Origin: Agarivorans sp. Toyoura001
GTDB taxonomy: Bacteria; Pseudomonadota; Gammaproteobacteria; Enterobacterales; Celerinatantimonadaceae
Length of the DNA stretch: 64,000 nucleotides
Reading direction: 5' to 3'
NCBI RefSeq assembly: GCF_005405585.1
Contig: NZ_BJEQ01000012.1
Span: 1 to 64,000 of the forward strand
Below, in pieces: positions 1 to 8,085 of this stretch. Within the stretch, counting starts at the first letter, position 1, and every line of letters begins with the position of its first letter. The position numbers and the translations under genes were made by a program. The notes under the pieces are model-generated. The model was not told where the DNA came from and ran no database searches. It saw nothing but the letters and a program-made list of their open reading frames with translations.

Positions 1-67
1 TAGCGATATACAACACGATGAGACCGCACCTGAGTTTAAATATGGAAACGCCCAATCAGGTGCATAA
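1..67 (+). CDS. C-terminal end of an unidentified protein (partial)
   Basis: The reading frame beginning at base 2 is open to a TAA at 65-67 and encodes the last 21 residues of a protein ending in the residues NAQSGA. The stop is followed 7 bases later by a hairpin. Nothing can be said about function because the bulk of the gene lies outside the window. A chance open frame of this length is quite possible, so the call rests mainly on its position just ahead of the hairpin. Confidence 0.3.
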   Translation, partial: SDIQHDETAPEFKYGNAQSGA

Positions 68-70
68 TAG

Positions 71-100
71 AAAAGGCCAGCTACTGGAGCTGGCCTAAAA
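71..100 (-). terminator. Rho-independent terminator
   Basis: Eight-base stem GGCCAGCT/AGCTGGCC with a 5-base loop at 75-95. On the minus strand it is followed by TTTT, so it best serves the minus-strand gene that ends at 164. The four A/T flanks on both sides could let it act in both directions and also end the partial plus-strand gene. Confidence 0.7.
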
Positions 101-163
101 ACCGTCAACCTATTTTAGGACGGGTCAGAGATAGAAAGTACATAAATCCGCGAAATGAGAGTG

Positions 164-847
164 TTAACGGCACGCTGCTAAAGCCGTATTAAACTGCGGT
201 AAAAACTGGGGGTGTTTCTCCAACCAATTAAAATTAAAATAAGCCGAGAGGTTTGCTTCTCGTAAGTGCTTAACCGCAATGTCTTGAGTGATATGGCCAT
301 GTTCCAGCTCAACATAATAGGTGTCAAATGGCGCCATTACAGCATCTAATCGACCCAGTTGTAGCAACTCAAATAATATATGGTAATCGTAGCGTGACTG
401 TACGTTGGTGTATTGATGTTTAGTCATCCACTTGTGCATTGCAGAGCCATGTAATACACCTATGTTCATGGCTTTCATTTCAGCACTGTTAGTCTCAAAC
501 TCAACCTCTTGCAAACTAAACAAACTGCGATAAGTGACCACTAAAGGATCGCTTGCTTTAGCAAAATCATCACGCTCGGCCGTTTGGTTAAGAATAAATA
601 AACCGTCAAATTTTCCTTCTTTCAGCTCTTTTTCGGCACGGCCAATTGGCCTAACATCCACTTCATAATGAACCCCAACTTCTGTCATGGCACATTGCAT
701 AATGCTCACTGTTCTGCCGCTTAAGGCATCACCGTCAACGATTTGATAGGGCGGTAAATGGTGAGTAACCAAGCGCAAAGGTTGCGCCTGAGCGGTGAAT
801 AAACAAGCAACAAATAAAGCGCAGCAGAATTTCAGTCGCGGTTTCAT
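164..847 (-). CDS. Periplasmic solute-binding-like protein (SBP family 3 fold)
   Basis: A protein of about 227 residues with a signal peptide (charged start, hydrophobic stretch, cut after AQA near residue 22). The mature part begins LRLVTHHLPPYQIVD and contains FDGLFILNQTAERDDFA, the layout of small extracellular solute-binding family 3 proteins. No permease or ATPase gene is adjacent, so it may be a stand-alone sensor or binding protein rather than part of a transporter; the ligand cannot be told. Two relatives occur in this window (41813-42547, and a pseudogene at 46200-46951). ATG at 847 is preferred; a GTG at 856 preceded by AAGGAAGA is a real alternative. It ends ahead of a good terminator. 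Confidence 0.7.
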   Translation of the reverse strand: MKPRLKFCCALFVACLFTAQAQPLRLVTHHLPPYQIVDGDALSGRTVSIMQCAMTEVGVHYEVDVRPIGRAEKELKEGKFDGLFILNQTAERDDFAKASDPLVVTYRSLFSLQEVEFETNSAEMKAMNIGVLHGSAMHKWMTKHQYTNVQSRYDYHILFELLQLGRLDAVMAPFDTYYVELEHGHITQDIAVKHLREANLSAYFNFNWLEKHPQFLPQFNTALAACR

Positions 848-1009
848 CAATGACACTCTTCCTTATGTAGCATCCAGCTCCCCTCATAAGTTTAGTCGCT
901 TAAGCGCTGAGTAATGAATTTTTTGCAAAGCGCTAAGACTTTCATAAGGTGATTTACACCTCGCTAATCAAATCCGTTAATAGCGCAATAAAGTTTCATA
1001 ATTTTATAA

Positions 1010-1190
1010 AACAAACTTAGCGGTTAAGCTTTAATCATCTTGAGCAATGTTTCAGCAAAGCCGAGTTGTAGGGCTGCATTGCACAAGAGAATGGTGAGTG
1101 AGAATTACCTTTATCAGCACTCACCGTTCGCAGCATTTCCTTTCCTTGATGGACTAAGTTTCCAAACCCCGCCCTCGTTGGCGGGTTTTT
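1010..1190 (+). ncRNA. Candidate small RNA ending in a terminator
   Basis: The sequence shows an 8-base stem GGTGAGTG/CACTCACC (1093-1100 with 1118-1125) followed about 40 bases later by a CCCGCC/GGCGGG hairpin and TTTTT (1168-1190), with no protein gene in front of the terminator on this strand. An AT-rich TATAAA stretch near 1000 could be its -10 element. The terminator cannot belong to the minus-strand neighbour. Start point is a guess; an attenuated leader of the ROK gene at 1367 is an alternative. Confidence 0.3.
1168..1190 (+). terminator. Rho-independent terminator
   Basis: Six-base GC stem CCCGCC (1168-1173) and GGCGGG (1180-1185) with a 6-base loop, followed by TTTTT. It points in the plus direction and lies 176 bases ahead of the ROK gene with no recognised gene before it. 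Confidence 0.75.
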
Positions 1191-1366
1191 CTTGATACCC
1201 GCCAATATTTACAATATTGTCACTTACCTCATAGTGAGATATTTCAGCGCTTAATTGATATGCAATTTAGATAAGCGTGACAGAAATAACACTTCATCGA
1301 GAAACAAATTCTTATTCGCCGCAAAACGCGTATTTTTAATGTGGAAGCAGTCACTTAACCAAAAAC

Positions 1367-2557
1367 ATGAAAAAAATTACCGATACAGAGCTAATCAGAA
1401 GTGCCAATCGCCGGGAAATCATTCAAACCCTTCGTCAACATGGCGAGCTTGCTAGGGTTGAGATAGGTAATTTCACCCAACTAAGCCCGGCCACCATTAC
1501 CTCAATAACCTCGGAGTTGGTGCAACAAGGCTTTATTGTTGAACAGAATGTTGTATTGGATCCCAGCAGTGGTCGTGGCCGCCCTAAAGTAAAACTGCAG
1601 CTAAACAAACAAGCGGCATTTTACCTAGCGGTTAAACTATCGATTAACGAAGTACGCTTTATGTTGGGTGATACATCTGGCGCGATTATCGCGCAAGCGA
1701 CTCTTTCAATGTTAACGGTAACGCTCAATCAATCCCAGTTAGTAGACGCCCTCTCCAAAGCTATCGAAGAGTTTATTCAGCAACATAAAGTTGAACGCAG
1801 TAAGTTACTTGGTTTAGGTTTAGCCGTTCAAGGGGTTATAGAGCCCCACGGTGAAGGTATATTGTGGAGCCCTGCCGTTAAAGACCAACAACTTGAGTTA
1901 GTTGACTTACTGGCACAACAAACGCAACTGCCAGTATTTATAGCCAACGACGCAAACTGTTTAGCAGTGGCTTTAAAAAGCCTGCCCCGCTATAGCAAAG
2001 TAAATAACCTTGTCGCCATTCAACTGGGTTATGGGGTAGGCATGGGCTTGATTGTAAATGGTGAGTTTTATCAAGATGCTGGCTCAGCCGCTACTGAGTT
2101 TGGCCATACTAAATTTAGCTTAAATGGCCCACAGTGTCGTTGCGGAGGGCGCGGATGTATTGAAGCCTACGTTGGCGATTACGCGATTTATCGCGACGCA
2201 AGCGCAGTGTATAACTTGCCTCCCACCGACATGTTGCACCCTTCTGAAAAGCAAATGTTCGATCTTAATAAGCTAGCCGAAGATGAACATCAAGCTATGA
2301 GCCACATTTTTTCTCAAGCTGGTACGGTGTTAGGCATGGGCTTAGCCAATGTAATGGCACTATTTAACCCGCAAAAAATTGTTATTTCAGGCCCTGGGGT
2401 ACGTGCCTTTGACTATATGAAAGAGTCGATGACTAAAACCCTATCTGAAAATCTATTGCCTTATCACAATGTCGATAACGTGGTAGAAAAATACAATTGG
2501 GATGAAGACATGGCCGGCATTGGCATGATTGCCATTATGCAGCAACACACCGACTAA
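1367..2557 (+). CDS. ROK-family (NagC/XylR-type) transcriptional repressor
   Basis: A 396-residue protein of usual ROK repressor length. Residues about 8-70 form a winged helix-turn-helix (the stretch LARVEIGNFTQLSPATITSI), and the rest is a ROK sugar-kinase-like domain. It has the zinc-binding signature CRCGGRGCIE near residue 262 and the GHTKF segment just before it. ROK repressors sense sugars or sugar phosphates; the ligand here is unknown. No sugar operon is adjacent in this window, so the target may be distant or autogenous. Stands alone, with a plus-strand terminator upstream and a bidirectional one downstream. Start ATG is supported by domain alignment; no strong ribosome site is visible. 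Confidence 0.88.
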   Translation: MKKITDTELIRSANRREIIQTLRQHGELARVEIGNFTQLSPATITSITSELVQQGFIVEQNVVLDPSSGRGRPKVKLQLNKQAAFYLAVKLSINEVRFMLGDTSGAIIAQATLSMLTVTLNQSQLVDALSKAIEEFIQQHKVERSKLLGLGLAVQGVIEPHGEGILWSPAVKDQQLELVDLLAQQTQLPVFIANDANCLAVALKSLPRYSKVNNLVAIQLGYGVGMGLIVNGEFYQDAGSAATEFGHTKFSLNGPQCRCGGRGCIEAYVGDYAIYRDASAVYNLPPTDMLHPSEKQMFDLNKLAEDEHQAMSHIFSQAGTVLGMGLANVMALFNPQKIVISGPGVRAFDYMKESMTKTLSENLLPYHNVDNVVEKYNWDEDMAGIGMIAIMQQHTD

Positions 2558-2574
2558 CCACGTGTAGCGTAATC

Positions 2575-2601
2575 AAAAAAGGGAGCTCAGCTCCCTTTTT
2601 T
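2575..2601. terminator. Bidirectional rho-independent terminator
   Basis: GGGAGC/GCTCCC stem with a 3-base loop at 2581-2595, flanked by AAAAAA on the left and TTTTTT on the right. It can end both the ROK gene from the left and the sulfur-permease operon from the right. Confidence 0.85.
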
Positions 2602-2616
2602 AGTTTGGTATTCAAC

Positions 2617-3030
2617 TTACTTAAAGACTCGCTTACTCGCATAATGGCCTAGCATCATGCTGAGCAAAAACCAGTAAATCGCCGCTTCACCGCGTAATAA
2701 ACTAGCCACAGCCGGCCCCGGACAAATACCCACCATGCCCCAACCAATGCCAAAAATAGCCGCGCCAATAAGTAGCTTAGGCGTAAGTATTTTTTGTGTT
2801 GAGCACTGAATAGCTTCACCGTTTACCGCGTGGCTGCGCGGTTTAATTAGCAAGTGATAAAACGGCACAAATACTAACAGCGCACCACCAATCACACAGG
2901 CCAAACTCGCATCCCAATGCCCAGTTACATCTAAAAAGTTAGCCACTTTGTAAGGATTAACCATTTGCGACACGTTCATACCAAGGCCGAATAGTAAGCC
3001 AGTCAACAAACCCACCAGTACTTTAAACAT
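2617..3030 (-). CDS. YeeE/YedE-type half-permease, C-terminal partner (DUF6691-like)
   Basis: A 137-residue, very hydrophobic protein with about four membrane segments. It contains GIGWGMVGICPGPAVASLL, the conserved cysteine-bearing motif of the YeeE/YedE sulfur-transport family; known members move thiosulfate or related sulfur compounds across the inner membrane. Its ATG overlaps the end of the upstream half-permease gene by 8 bases (ATGTTTAA), with AGGAG in the right place, indicating translational coupling. A TTG at 3036 is an alternative start. Together with its partner it probably forms one channel-like transporter. Substrate is inferred only from the family and from the neighbouring persulfide-related genes. 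Confidence 0.85.
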   Translation of the reverse strand: MFKVLVGLLTGLLFGLGMNVSQMVNPYKVANFLDVTGHWDASLACVIGGALLVFVPFYHLLIKPRSHAVNGEAIQCSTQKILTPKLLIGAAIFGIGWGMVGICPGPAVASLLRGEAAIYWFLLSMMLGHYASKRVFK

Positions 3031-3451
3031 GCGCAACTCCTAAACCACCGGTTAACCAAACAACCAAGGCAGCGCTAGCCATAAACACTAGCGTTGCCAC
3101 GATTGAGCGCAATGAAAATCGACCAATCCCACAAATACCATGACCACTGGTACAACCGTTCCCCAGTTGAGTCCCCACTCCCACCGCTAAGCCACCTGCA
3201 ATTAACCAAGCCAAGGAGTAATCAGGCAAGGCCGCCTCACTTAAGCCCAATAAGGGGTTAAATAAAAAGCTCGCCGCCATTGCGCCAATAAAGGCAAGTC
3301 GCCAAGGCCACTCATTGCGCGAGGCTCCCCAAATCCCCCCTAAAATGCCACTAATACCGCCAGTACGACCACTAAGTAACATTAATAAAGTGACCGACAA
3401 GCCTAATAACATGCCGCCCGCGAGCGCACTCCAAGGGGTAAAATCTGTCAT
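3023..3451 (-). CDS. YeeE/YedE-type half-permease, N-terminal partner
   Basis: A 142-residue membrane protein with about four hydrophobic segments. It holds the motif GNGCTSGHGICGIGRFSLRS (about residues 97-116), the hallmark of YeeE/YedE sulfur permeases, in which the cysteine is thought to pass sulfur compounds along the pore. It is the first of two overlapping half-permease genes and lies 19 bases downstream of a sulfur-sensing ArsR-type repressor gene, forming a three-gene operon. The split into two small proteins, rather than one of about 350 residues, is common in proteobacteria. Regulation by the adjacent repressor is inferred from position. Confidence 0.87.
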   Translation of the reverse strand: MTDFTPWSALAGGMLLGLSVTLLMLLSGRTGGISGILGGIWGASRNEWPWRLAFIGAMAASFLFNPLLGLSEAALPDYSLAWLIAGGLAVGVGTQLGNGCTSGHGICGIGRFSLRSIVATLVFMASAALVVWLTGGLGVAHV

Positions 3452-3470
3452 TACTTACTCCAAGCTCATT

Positions 3471-3770
3471 TCATTCACTACAAAATTGTTGCTGTAAACC
3501 GGCTAACAAGGTTTTCACCTTGGGGTCGGCTATACAATAAAACACCGTTTGCGCTTGCTTGCGCACTGCCACCAAACCTTGTTCACGCAGTACTTTTAAG
3601 TGCTGCGAAAATGCCGACTGGCTATTTTGGCTATGTTGACGCAGTTCACCCACGCTCATTTCACCCTCTCGTAATAAACACAGCACTACTAAACGATCAG
3701 GATGAGCGATGGTTTTTAAGTACTCACTCACCATACTGGCTTGCTCATGTAACTCATTTCTTGCAGGCAT
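3471..3770 (-). CDS. ArsR-family repressor, BigR/SqrR/YgaV-like persulfide sensor
   Basis: A 99-residue winged-helix repressor. The recognition helix region is QSAFSQHLKVLREQGLV (residues 51-67). It lacks the CxC metal site of ArsR but has cysteines at residues 31 (in VVLCLL) and 97 (third from the end), a spacing of 66. Recalled BigR and SqrR proteins have their two sulfur-sensing cysteines in the same two places with the same spacing, and these form a tetrasulfide or disulfide link with persulfide that releases DNA. A third cysteine is at 79. The gene leads the half-permease operon, faces a persulfide-reductase-like gene, and has a GGAGG ribosome site. Likely targets are both promoters in the 241-base divergent region. 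Confidence 0.87.
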   Translation of the reverse strand: MPARNELHEQASMVSEYLKTIAHPDRLVVLCLLREGEMSVGELRQHSQNSQSAFSQHLKVLREQGLVAVRKQAQTVFYCIADPKVKTLLAGLQQQFCSE

Positions 3771-3813
3771 TGAAACCTCCTCAATTATCAGGAATTATAC
3801 AAACCCCATTAAA

Positions 3814-3872
3814 TTAGTCAAACCTAAATTAATTTAAACTTAATTAGAATATTGAGAATTAGATTAAACTAA
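3814..3872. promoter_or_regulatory. Two TTAG-N6-CTAA elements, candidate repressor operators
   Basis: Two interrupted palindromes with the same arms and spacing, at 3814-3827 (TTAGTCAAACCTAA) and 3859-3872 (TTAGATTAAACTAA), 45 bases centre to centre, in the region between the repressor gene and the reductase gene. Extended arms also partly match. Position and symmetry suit operators for the adjacent ArsR-family protein; assignment is inference. Confidence 0.5.
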
Positions 3873-4011
3873 TATATAGTCATTGCAAATTAGTGAACCA
3901 TCTAATGGCTCACTAACGATCTATATCAACAGTGGACGCTCAGGCTTTGATTAGGCTGTCACCACTAGCTTTGTTTATACATTTATTTGATTTAAATAGT
4001 GGGAGAGCAAC

Positions 4012-5694
4012 ATGACCAAGATTGTAATTATAGGCGGCGTAGCAGGCGGCGCATCAGCGGCCGCTAGAGCGCGTAGATTAAGTGAACAAGCAGAAATCAT
4101 TATGCTGGAACGTGGCCCCTATATCTCTTTTGCAAACTGTGGTTTGCCCTACCATATAGGCGGCGATATTGAGCAGCGTGACGCCTTGTTGCTGCAAACC
4201 CCCGAGAGTTTTAAAGCTCGATTTAACGTAGATGTACGGGTAATGAACGAAGTCGTTAGCATCAACCGTAAACAAAAAACGGTCACCATTCGCGATCTTA
4301 CGACCCAACAAAACTACCAAGAGTCTTACGACAAACTGGTACTTAGCCCAGGCGCTTCTCCAATTGTTCCACCCATCCCTGGGATTCAAAACTCTCGGAC
4401 CTTCTCGCTACGAAACATTCCAGATATGGACAAAATCATTGCTAATATTGAGGCAAATAAACCCAAACACGCAACAGTGGTTGGCGGGGGTTTTATCGGC
4501 ATTGAAATGGCAGAGGCGCTGATTCAACGTGGTATTAGCACCGGCTTAATTGAACTATCTGCCCAAGTAATGGCGCCAGTAGATCGAGAAATGGCCACGC
4601 CGCTACACCAAGAAATGCAGCACCACGGCGTAGATTTACGTTTAGGTGTGGCGCTAGAAGCGGTATTCCCTAGCCAGCAACAATCAGCCGAAGAACTCGC
4701 AGCCATAGACGAACACGGCTTAGAACTGCGCCTTAGTAACGGTGAATTACTGGAAACCGAGTTGTTGATTATGGCAATTGGCGTTAAACCTGAAACGAGC
4801 TTGGCCACACAAGCGCAGCTTGAGATAGGTGAATTAGGCGGCATAAAAGTTAATAGCGAGCTGCAAACCTCAGATCCAGACATTTTTGCCGTAGGCGACG
4901 CCATTGAAGACCCCGAATTTGTTACCGGTGATGCGGCTCTGATTCCCTTAGCTGGGCCGGCCAACCGCCAAGGTAGAATGGTAGCCAACAATATCTTTGG
5001 TGCGGGCGAACACTATAAACGCAGCCAAGGTACCGCCATTTGTAAGATTTTCGATGTAGCCGTGGCCTCTACAGGTTTAAATGAAAAAACCTTACAACGT
5101 AAAGGGCTAGACTACGACAAAGTGTACGTGCATGCAGCCAGTCATGCTGGCTACTACCCTGGCGCTCACCCCATTAACCTCAAGTTACTATTTCACCCAA
5201 AAACTGGGGCAATTTATGGCGCCCAAGCGGTAGGCAAAGACGGCATAGACAAACGCATTGATGTTATTGCCGTAGCTCAGCGCGCGGGCTTAAGTGTATT
5301 TGATTTACAAGATTTAGAACTTACCTATGCCCCACCCTTTGGTAGCGCAAAAGACGTAGTCAACCAAGCAGGTTTTGTGGCGGCAAATAGCATTAAAGGG
5401 GATACTCGACTGTGCCACAGTGAAGAGTTCAACCAACCCACCGCTCAACAGCTAATACTTGATGTGCGCAACCCCGGCGAATTAGACAAACTGGGAGCGA
5501 TTCCTGGGGCAATAAACATTCCGGTGGATCAGCTTCGCGAACGTATTAACGAGCTGCCAAAAGATAAAGAAATATTGATTTATTGCATGGTAGGTTTACG
5601 CGGAAATGTGGCGTATCGTCAACTGGTTAACAATGGTTTTACCGCCAAAAACCTTAGCGGTGGATACAAAACCTGGTTAGCCAACCAAGCTTAA
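4012..5694 (+). CDS. FAD-dependent CoA-disulfide/persulfide reductase with C-terminal rhodanese domain
   Basis: A 560-residue flavoprotein. Residues 4-13 carry the FAD-binding stretch VIIGGVAGGA; Cys43 in SFANCGLPYHIGG is the single redox cysteine typical of CoA-disulfide reductases; a second dinucleotide fold (VVGGGFIGIEMAE) binds NAD(P)H near residue 162; a dimerisation domain follows. The last 100 residues are a rhodanese domain with active Cys525 in YCMVGLRG. The same architecture, with Cys43, is known in the NADH-dependent persulfide reductase of Shewanella, which reduces CoA or glutathione persulfides. It is cytoplasmic. Divergent from the sulfur-permease operon, it likely shares its repressor. 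A GGGAG site precedes the ATG. Confidence 0.9.
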   Translation: MTKIVIIGGVAGGASAAARARRLSEQAEIIMLERGPYISFANCGLPYHIGGDIEQRDALLLQTPESFKARFNVDVRVMNEVVSINRKQKTVTIRDLTTQQNYQESYDKLVLSPGASPIVPPIPGIQNSRTFSLRNIPDMDKIIANIEANKPKHATVVGGGFIGIEMAEALIQRGISTGLIELSAQVMAPVDREMATPLHQEMQHHGVDLRLGVALEAVFPSQQQSAEELAAIDEHGLELRLSNGELLETELLIMAIGVKPETSLATQAQLEIGELGGIKVNSELQTSDPDIFAVGDAIEDPEFVTGDAALIPLAGPANRQGRMVANNIFGAGEHYKRSQGTAICKIFDVAVASTGLNEKTLQRKGLDYDKVYVHAASHAGYYPGAHPINLKLLFHPKTGAIYGAQAVGKDGIDKRIDVIAVAQRAGLSVFDLQDLELTYAPPFGSAKDVVNQAGFVAANSIKGDTRLCHSEEFNQPTAQQLILDVRNPGELDKLGAIPGAINIPVDQLRERINELPKDKEILIYCMVGLRGNVAYRQLVNNGFTAKNLSGGYKTWLANQA

Positions 5695-5705
5695 ATAGCC
5701 GCCAT

Positions 5706-5730
5706 AAAAAAGCCCGGTATTAAACCGGGC
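5706..5730 (-). terminator. Rho-independent terminator
   Basis: Perfect 7-base stem GCCCGGT/ACCGGGC (5712-5718, 5724-5730). On the minus strand it is followed by TTTTTT, so it ends the amylase gene; no T-run follows on the plus strand, but the hairpin may also help end the reductase gene. Confidence 0.8.
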
Positions 5731-5754
5731 AAAAGCTGAGACGCATAAAAATGC

Positions 5755-8085
5755 TTATTGTGCGTTTACCGTAATAGCCTTGCTGGCACTATTAAAGTTA
5801 ATGCGGTAAGTGGTGTTGTCTGATACTTGGTAATCGGCAGTAGGGTAAGCCTCTGTCCAATTGCCACTATCAATTTTAAAGCGCGCTGGTGCTTCTTCGC
5901 CACTAAAGCTTTGAATGGTGTAATACAAGCCACTCGTACTATCGTAATCTAACTGCGCTTTACCCCAAGCATTGGCGGTTCCACGGAAGAACCACACTTC
6001 ATCACCGCCATTATCTGGATTAGTTCCGCCTACACAGTTAGTTGACGCTACCCAGCTACCCGCTACATAACACAAACTATCGCCAGTAGTATTTAAGTCG
6101 CCTGTTTGGTTAGCACCACTATCATTAAAGATAATGTTTAGGCTACTTAGTTTGGTTCCAAAGTCATGACAGTAGTAACCGTCTTTTTGCACCATAGCTA
6201 CACCAGGCCACTGCGCATTAGCTACCGCTGTTTCTGCGCTAACAGACCAGTAGTAAAGCGTTGGATTGTTAAAGCCAGCTTGGTTGTCGTAACACACTTC
6301 AGTGCCACCAACAGGATCAGGGGTTATATCACCGGTAATTTCAAAGCCACAGGCCTCTAAAGTGCTCCATGCACCGCCTTTATAGCAACCAGCTCCAGCA
6401 ACGCTTAAGTCTGCTGTTTTGTTTGCACCACTGTTACTGAAGATAGCGTTAACGCTAGTAAGCTCTACACCCAAATCATGACACTTGAAGTCACCATTAG
6501 TTTGCATTGCCACACCAGGCCAACTTGCATCGCTTAGGCTTCCTGCAGGTTGAGCCCCCCAGTAATAAAGCGTTGATAGGCTCTCAGAAGTACAAATTGA
6601 TGTAGCCGCTACCGGAGTAGCAGGCTTAGGATCGGTGTTACAGTTAGAGGTACATGGGCAATCTGCGCCAGTACATACGTCACCAATTTTAGCACCAACA
6701 TGAATAGCAGCCGCGCTATCACCACCTACAGTAAAGTTAGCTTGTCCGCCGCTTACGGTAATGGTTGCTTGGCCACTTGAGCCTGCTGCTTGATTACATT
6801 GGCCGGTGCTTTCATCAAAGTCAGCCTCAATAATATTACAGTATTGGCCATCAGGCATGCCTGTATCAAAGCTTTGGTTAATGTTGCTACCATAACGTTT
6901 GTTAATCACAACAAAGCCTAAACCACCACGACCAAAGGCGATTTGATCGTTACCACCTTGCCACCAGTTGGTGATTCGCCACTCGCCAGCAGTATGGTTA
7001 CGGAAGGCCACCATGTTGGCAATGCCGCGCCACTTATGCTCACATACCCAGTTGCCGCCATTAAATCCACAAGCGTTACCCGTGTGTACACCACTGCCTG
7101 GAGGGCCCGCATCAAAGTCACCGTTAAAGTAGTAACCCGACATGATTTTTGGATAACCATAAGGGTAAGCTAAGGTGAATACATTGGCTAAGAAGTAACC
7201 GTCACCTTGTACACCATGCCAAATAGGGCCATTTGGATTATGACGCTCTTCATCATGGTTAGTAACAAAAGTAACCGCATCAGAACTCGATAGCTCCATT
7301 TGGTTACTCACATCTCTTAACCACGCAATGTTGCTATCACGAAAGGCTGGGCCAATCGCTCGAGCATAAGCAAATTCGGTTACATCACCAATGTAGGTAT
7401 ATTCAGTAGGACGAACCGGCTCGCCGCCAGCACCAATCACTTCTTGGAAGATATAAGGATTACCGTTTAGCTTGCCTTTAATGGCATCAATATCACCTGC
7501 TGGAATATGTTTAGCAGCGTCGATCCTAAAACCGGCAACGCCCATACCGATGGCGTCATTCATGTAGTCTGCAATTTTCTGACGAACATAATCAGAGCTA
7601 GTTTTCAGGTCATTCAAACCCACTAAATCACAGTTTTGCACTTGCCAGCGATTGCCGTAGTCAATATCGCTAGTACAAGAGTTAAAATCATTCGGCCCGT
7701 AAGGCACTTCAGGGAAGTTTCTGTCGTAGGCCGCCATGTGGTTAATTACTGCGTCTACATAAATATCTACCCCAACGTTTTTACAACGCTGCACCATGTC
7801 TTGAAATTGACCGCGATTACCGCTGCGGCTTTCAAAGGCATAACTCACTGGTTGGTAGCGGGTCCACCAGGCGTTACCGCCGATGACCTTGTTAGGTGGA
7901 GAGACTTGCACAGCGGCGAAGCCTTTAGGGCCAAGGAAGGTTTCACACTCTTGTGCTACATCTTCCCAACTCCATTCGAAGAGGTGTACAAAGGCGGTTC
8001 TTGGTGCCGCCATGGCGGTGGACGCATAGCCCAGCGCCGCACCAGCTAGCAGAGCGCTAGTGGCGAGTTTGCTAAATTTTCTCAT
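5755..8085 (-). CDS. Secreted alpha-amylase (GH13) with three C-terminal carbohydrate-binding-like modules
   Basis: A 776-residue enzyme that cuts internal alpha-1,4 bonds of starch outside the cell. A signal peptide ends at AMA near residue 26. The catalytic part begins FVHLFEWSWEDVAQECE and resembles the animal-type/marine alpha-amylases (such as that of Pseudoalteromonas). Nucleophile Asp189 (GFRIDAAKH), acid/base Glu215 (FQEVIG) and Asp278 (TNHDEER) are present. After a Cys/Thr/Pro-rich linker come two similar modules (about 497-585 and 595-690, each with YYW, WPGVAM, CHD and NSGAN/DSGAN) resembling CBM26 starch-binding modules, then a final domain (about 695-776) starting VWFFRGTANAW. 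It has a GGAAAG ribosome site, its own terminator, and a divergent cytoplasmic glucosidase. Confidence 0.93.
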   Translation of the reverse strand: MRKFSKLATSALLAGAALGYASTAMAAPRTAFVHLFEWSWEDVAQECETFLGPKGFAAVQVSPPNKVIGGNAWWTRYQPVSYAFESRSGNRGQFQDMVQRCKNVGVDIYVDAVINHMAAYDRNFPEVPYGPNDFNSCTSDIDYGNRWQVQNCDLVGLNDLKTSSDYVRQKIADYMNDAIGMGVAGFRIDAAKHIPAGDIDAIKGKLNGNPYIFQEVIGAGGEPVRPTEYTYIGDVTEFAYARAIGPAFRDSNIAWLRDVSNQMELSSSDAVTFVTNHDEERHNPNGPIWHGVQGDGYFLANVFTLAYPYGYPKIMSGYYFNGDFDAGPPGSGVHTGNACGFNGGNWVCEHKWRGIANMVAFRNHTAGEWRITNWWQGGNDQIAFGRGGLGFVVINKRYGSNINQSFDTGMPDGQYCNIIEADFDESTGQCNQAAGSSGQATITVSGGQANFTVGGDSAAAIHVGAKIGDVCTGADCPCTSNCNTDPKPATPVAATSICTSESLSTLYYWGAQPAGSLSDASWPGVAMQTNGDFKCHDLGVELTSVNAIFSNSGANKTADLSVAGAGCYKGGAWSTLEACGFEITGDITPDPVGGTEVCYDNQAGFNNPTLYYWSVSAETAVANAQWPGVAMVQKDGYYCHDFGTKLSSLNIIFNDSGANQTGDLNTTGDSLCYVAGSWVASTNCVGGTNPDNGGDEVWFFRGTANAWGKAQLDYDSTSGLYYTIQSFSGEEAPARFKIDSGNWTEAYPTADYQVSDNTTYRINFNSASKAITVNAQ

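Larger units (their letters stand above)
857..1366. other. Intergenic region between divergent genes
   Basis: A 510-base stretch without a convincing protein gene. It holds a CGCTTAAGCG palindrome (897-906), a short AGGTG/CACCT hairpin (947-961), an AT-rich promoter-like stretch near 985-1010, a long-looped hairpin (1093-1125) and a strong plus-strand terminator (1168-1190). The last three could delimit a small RNA, listed separately. Confidence 0.5.

Noticed and set aside
1255-1455. 66-residue plus-strand open frame overlapping the ROK gene start
   Set aside because: It lies in another frame across the start of a well-supported gene, has no ribosome site and no family likeness.
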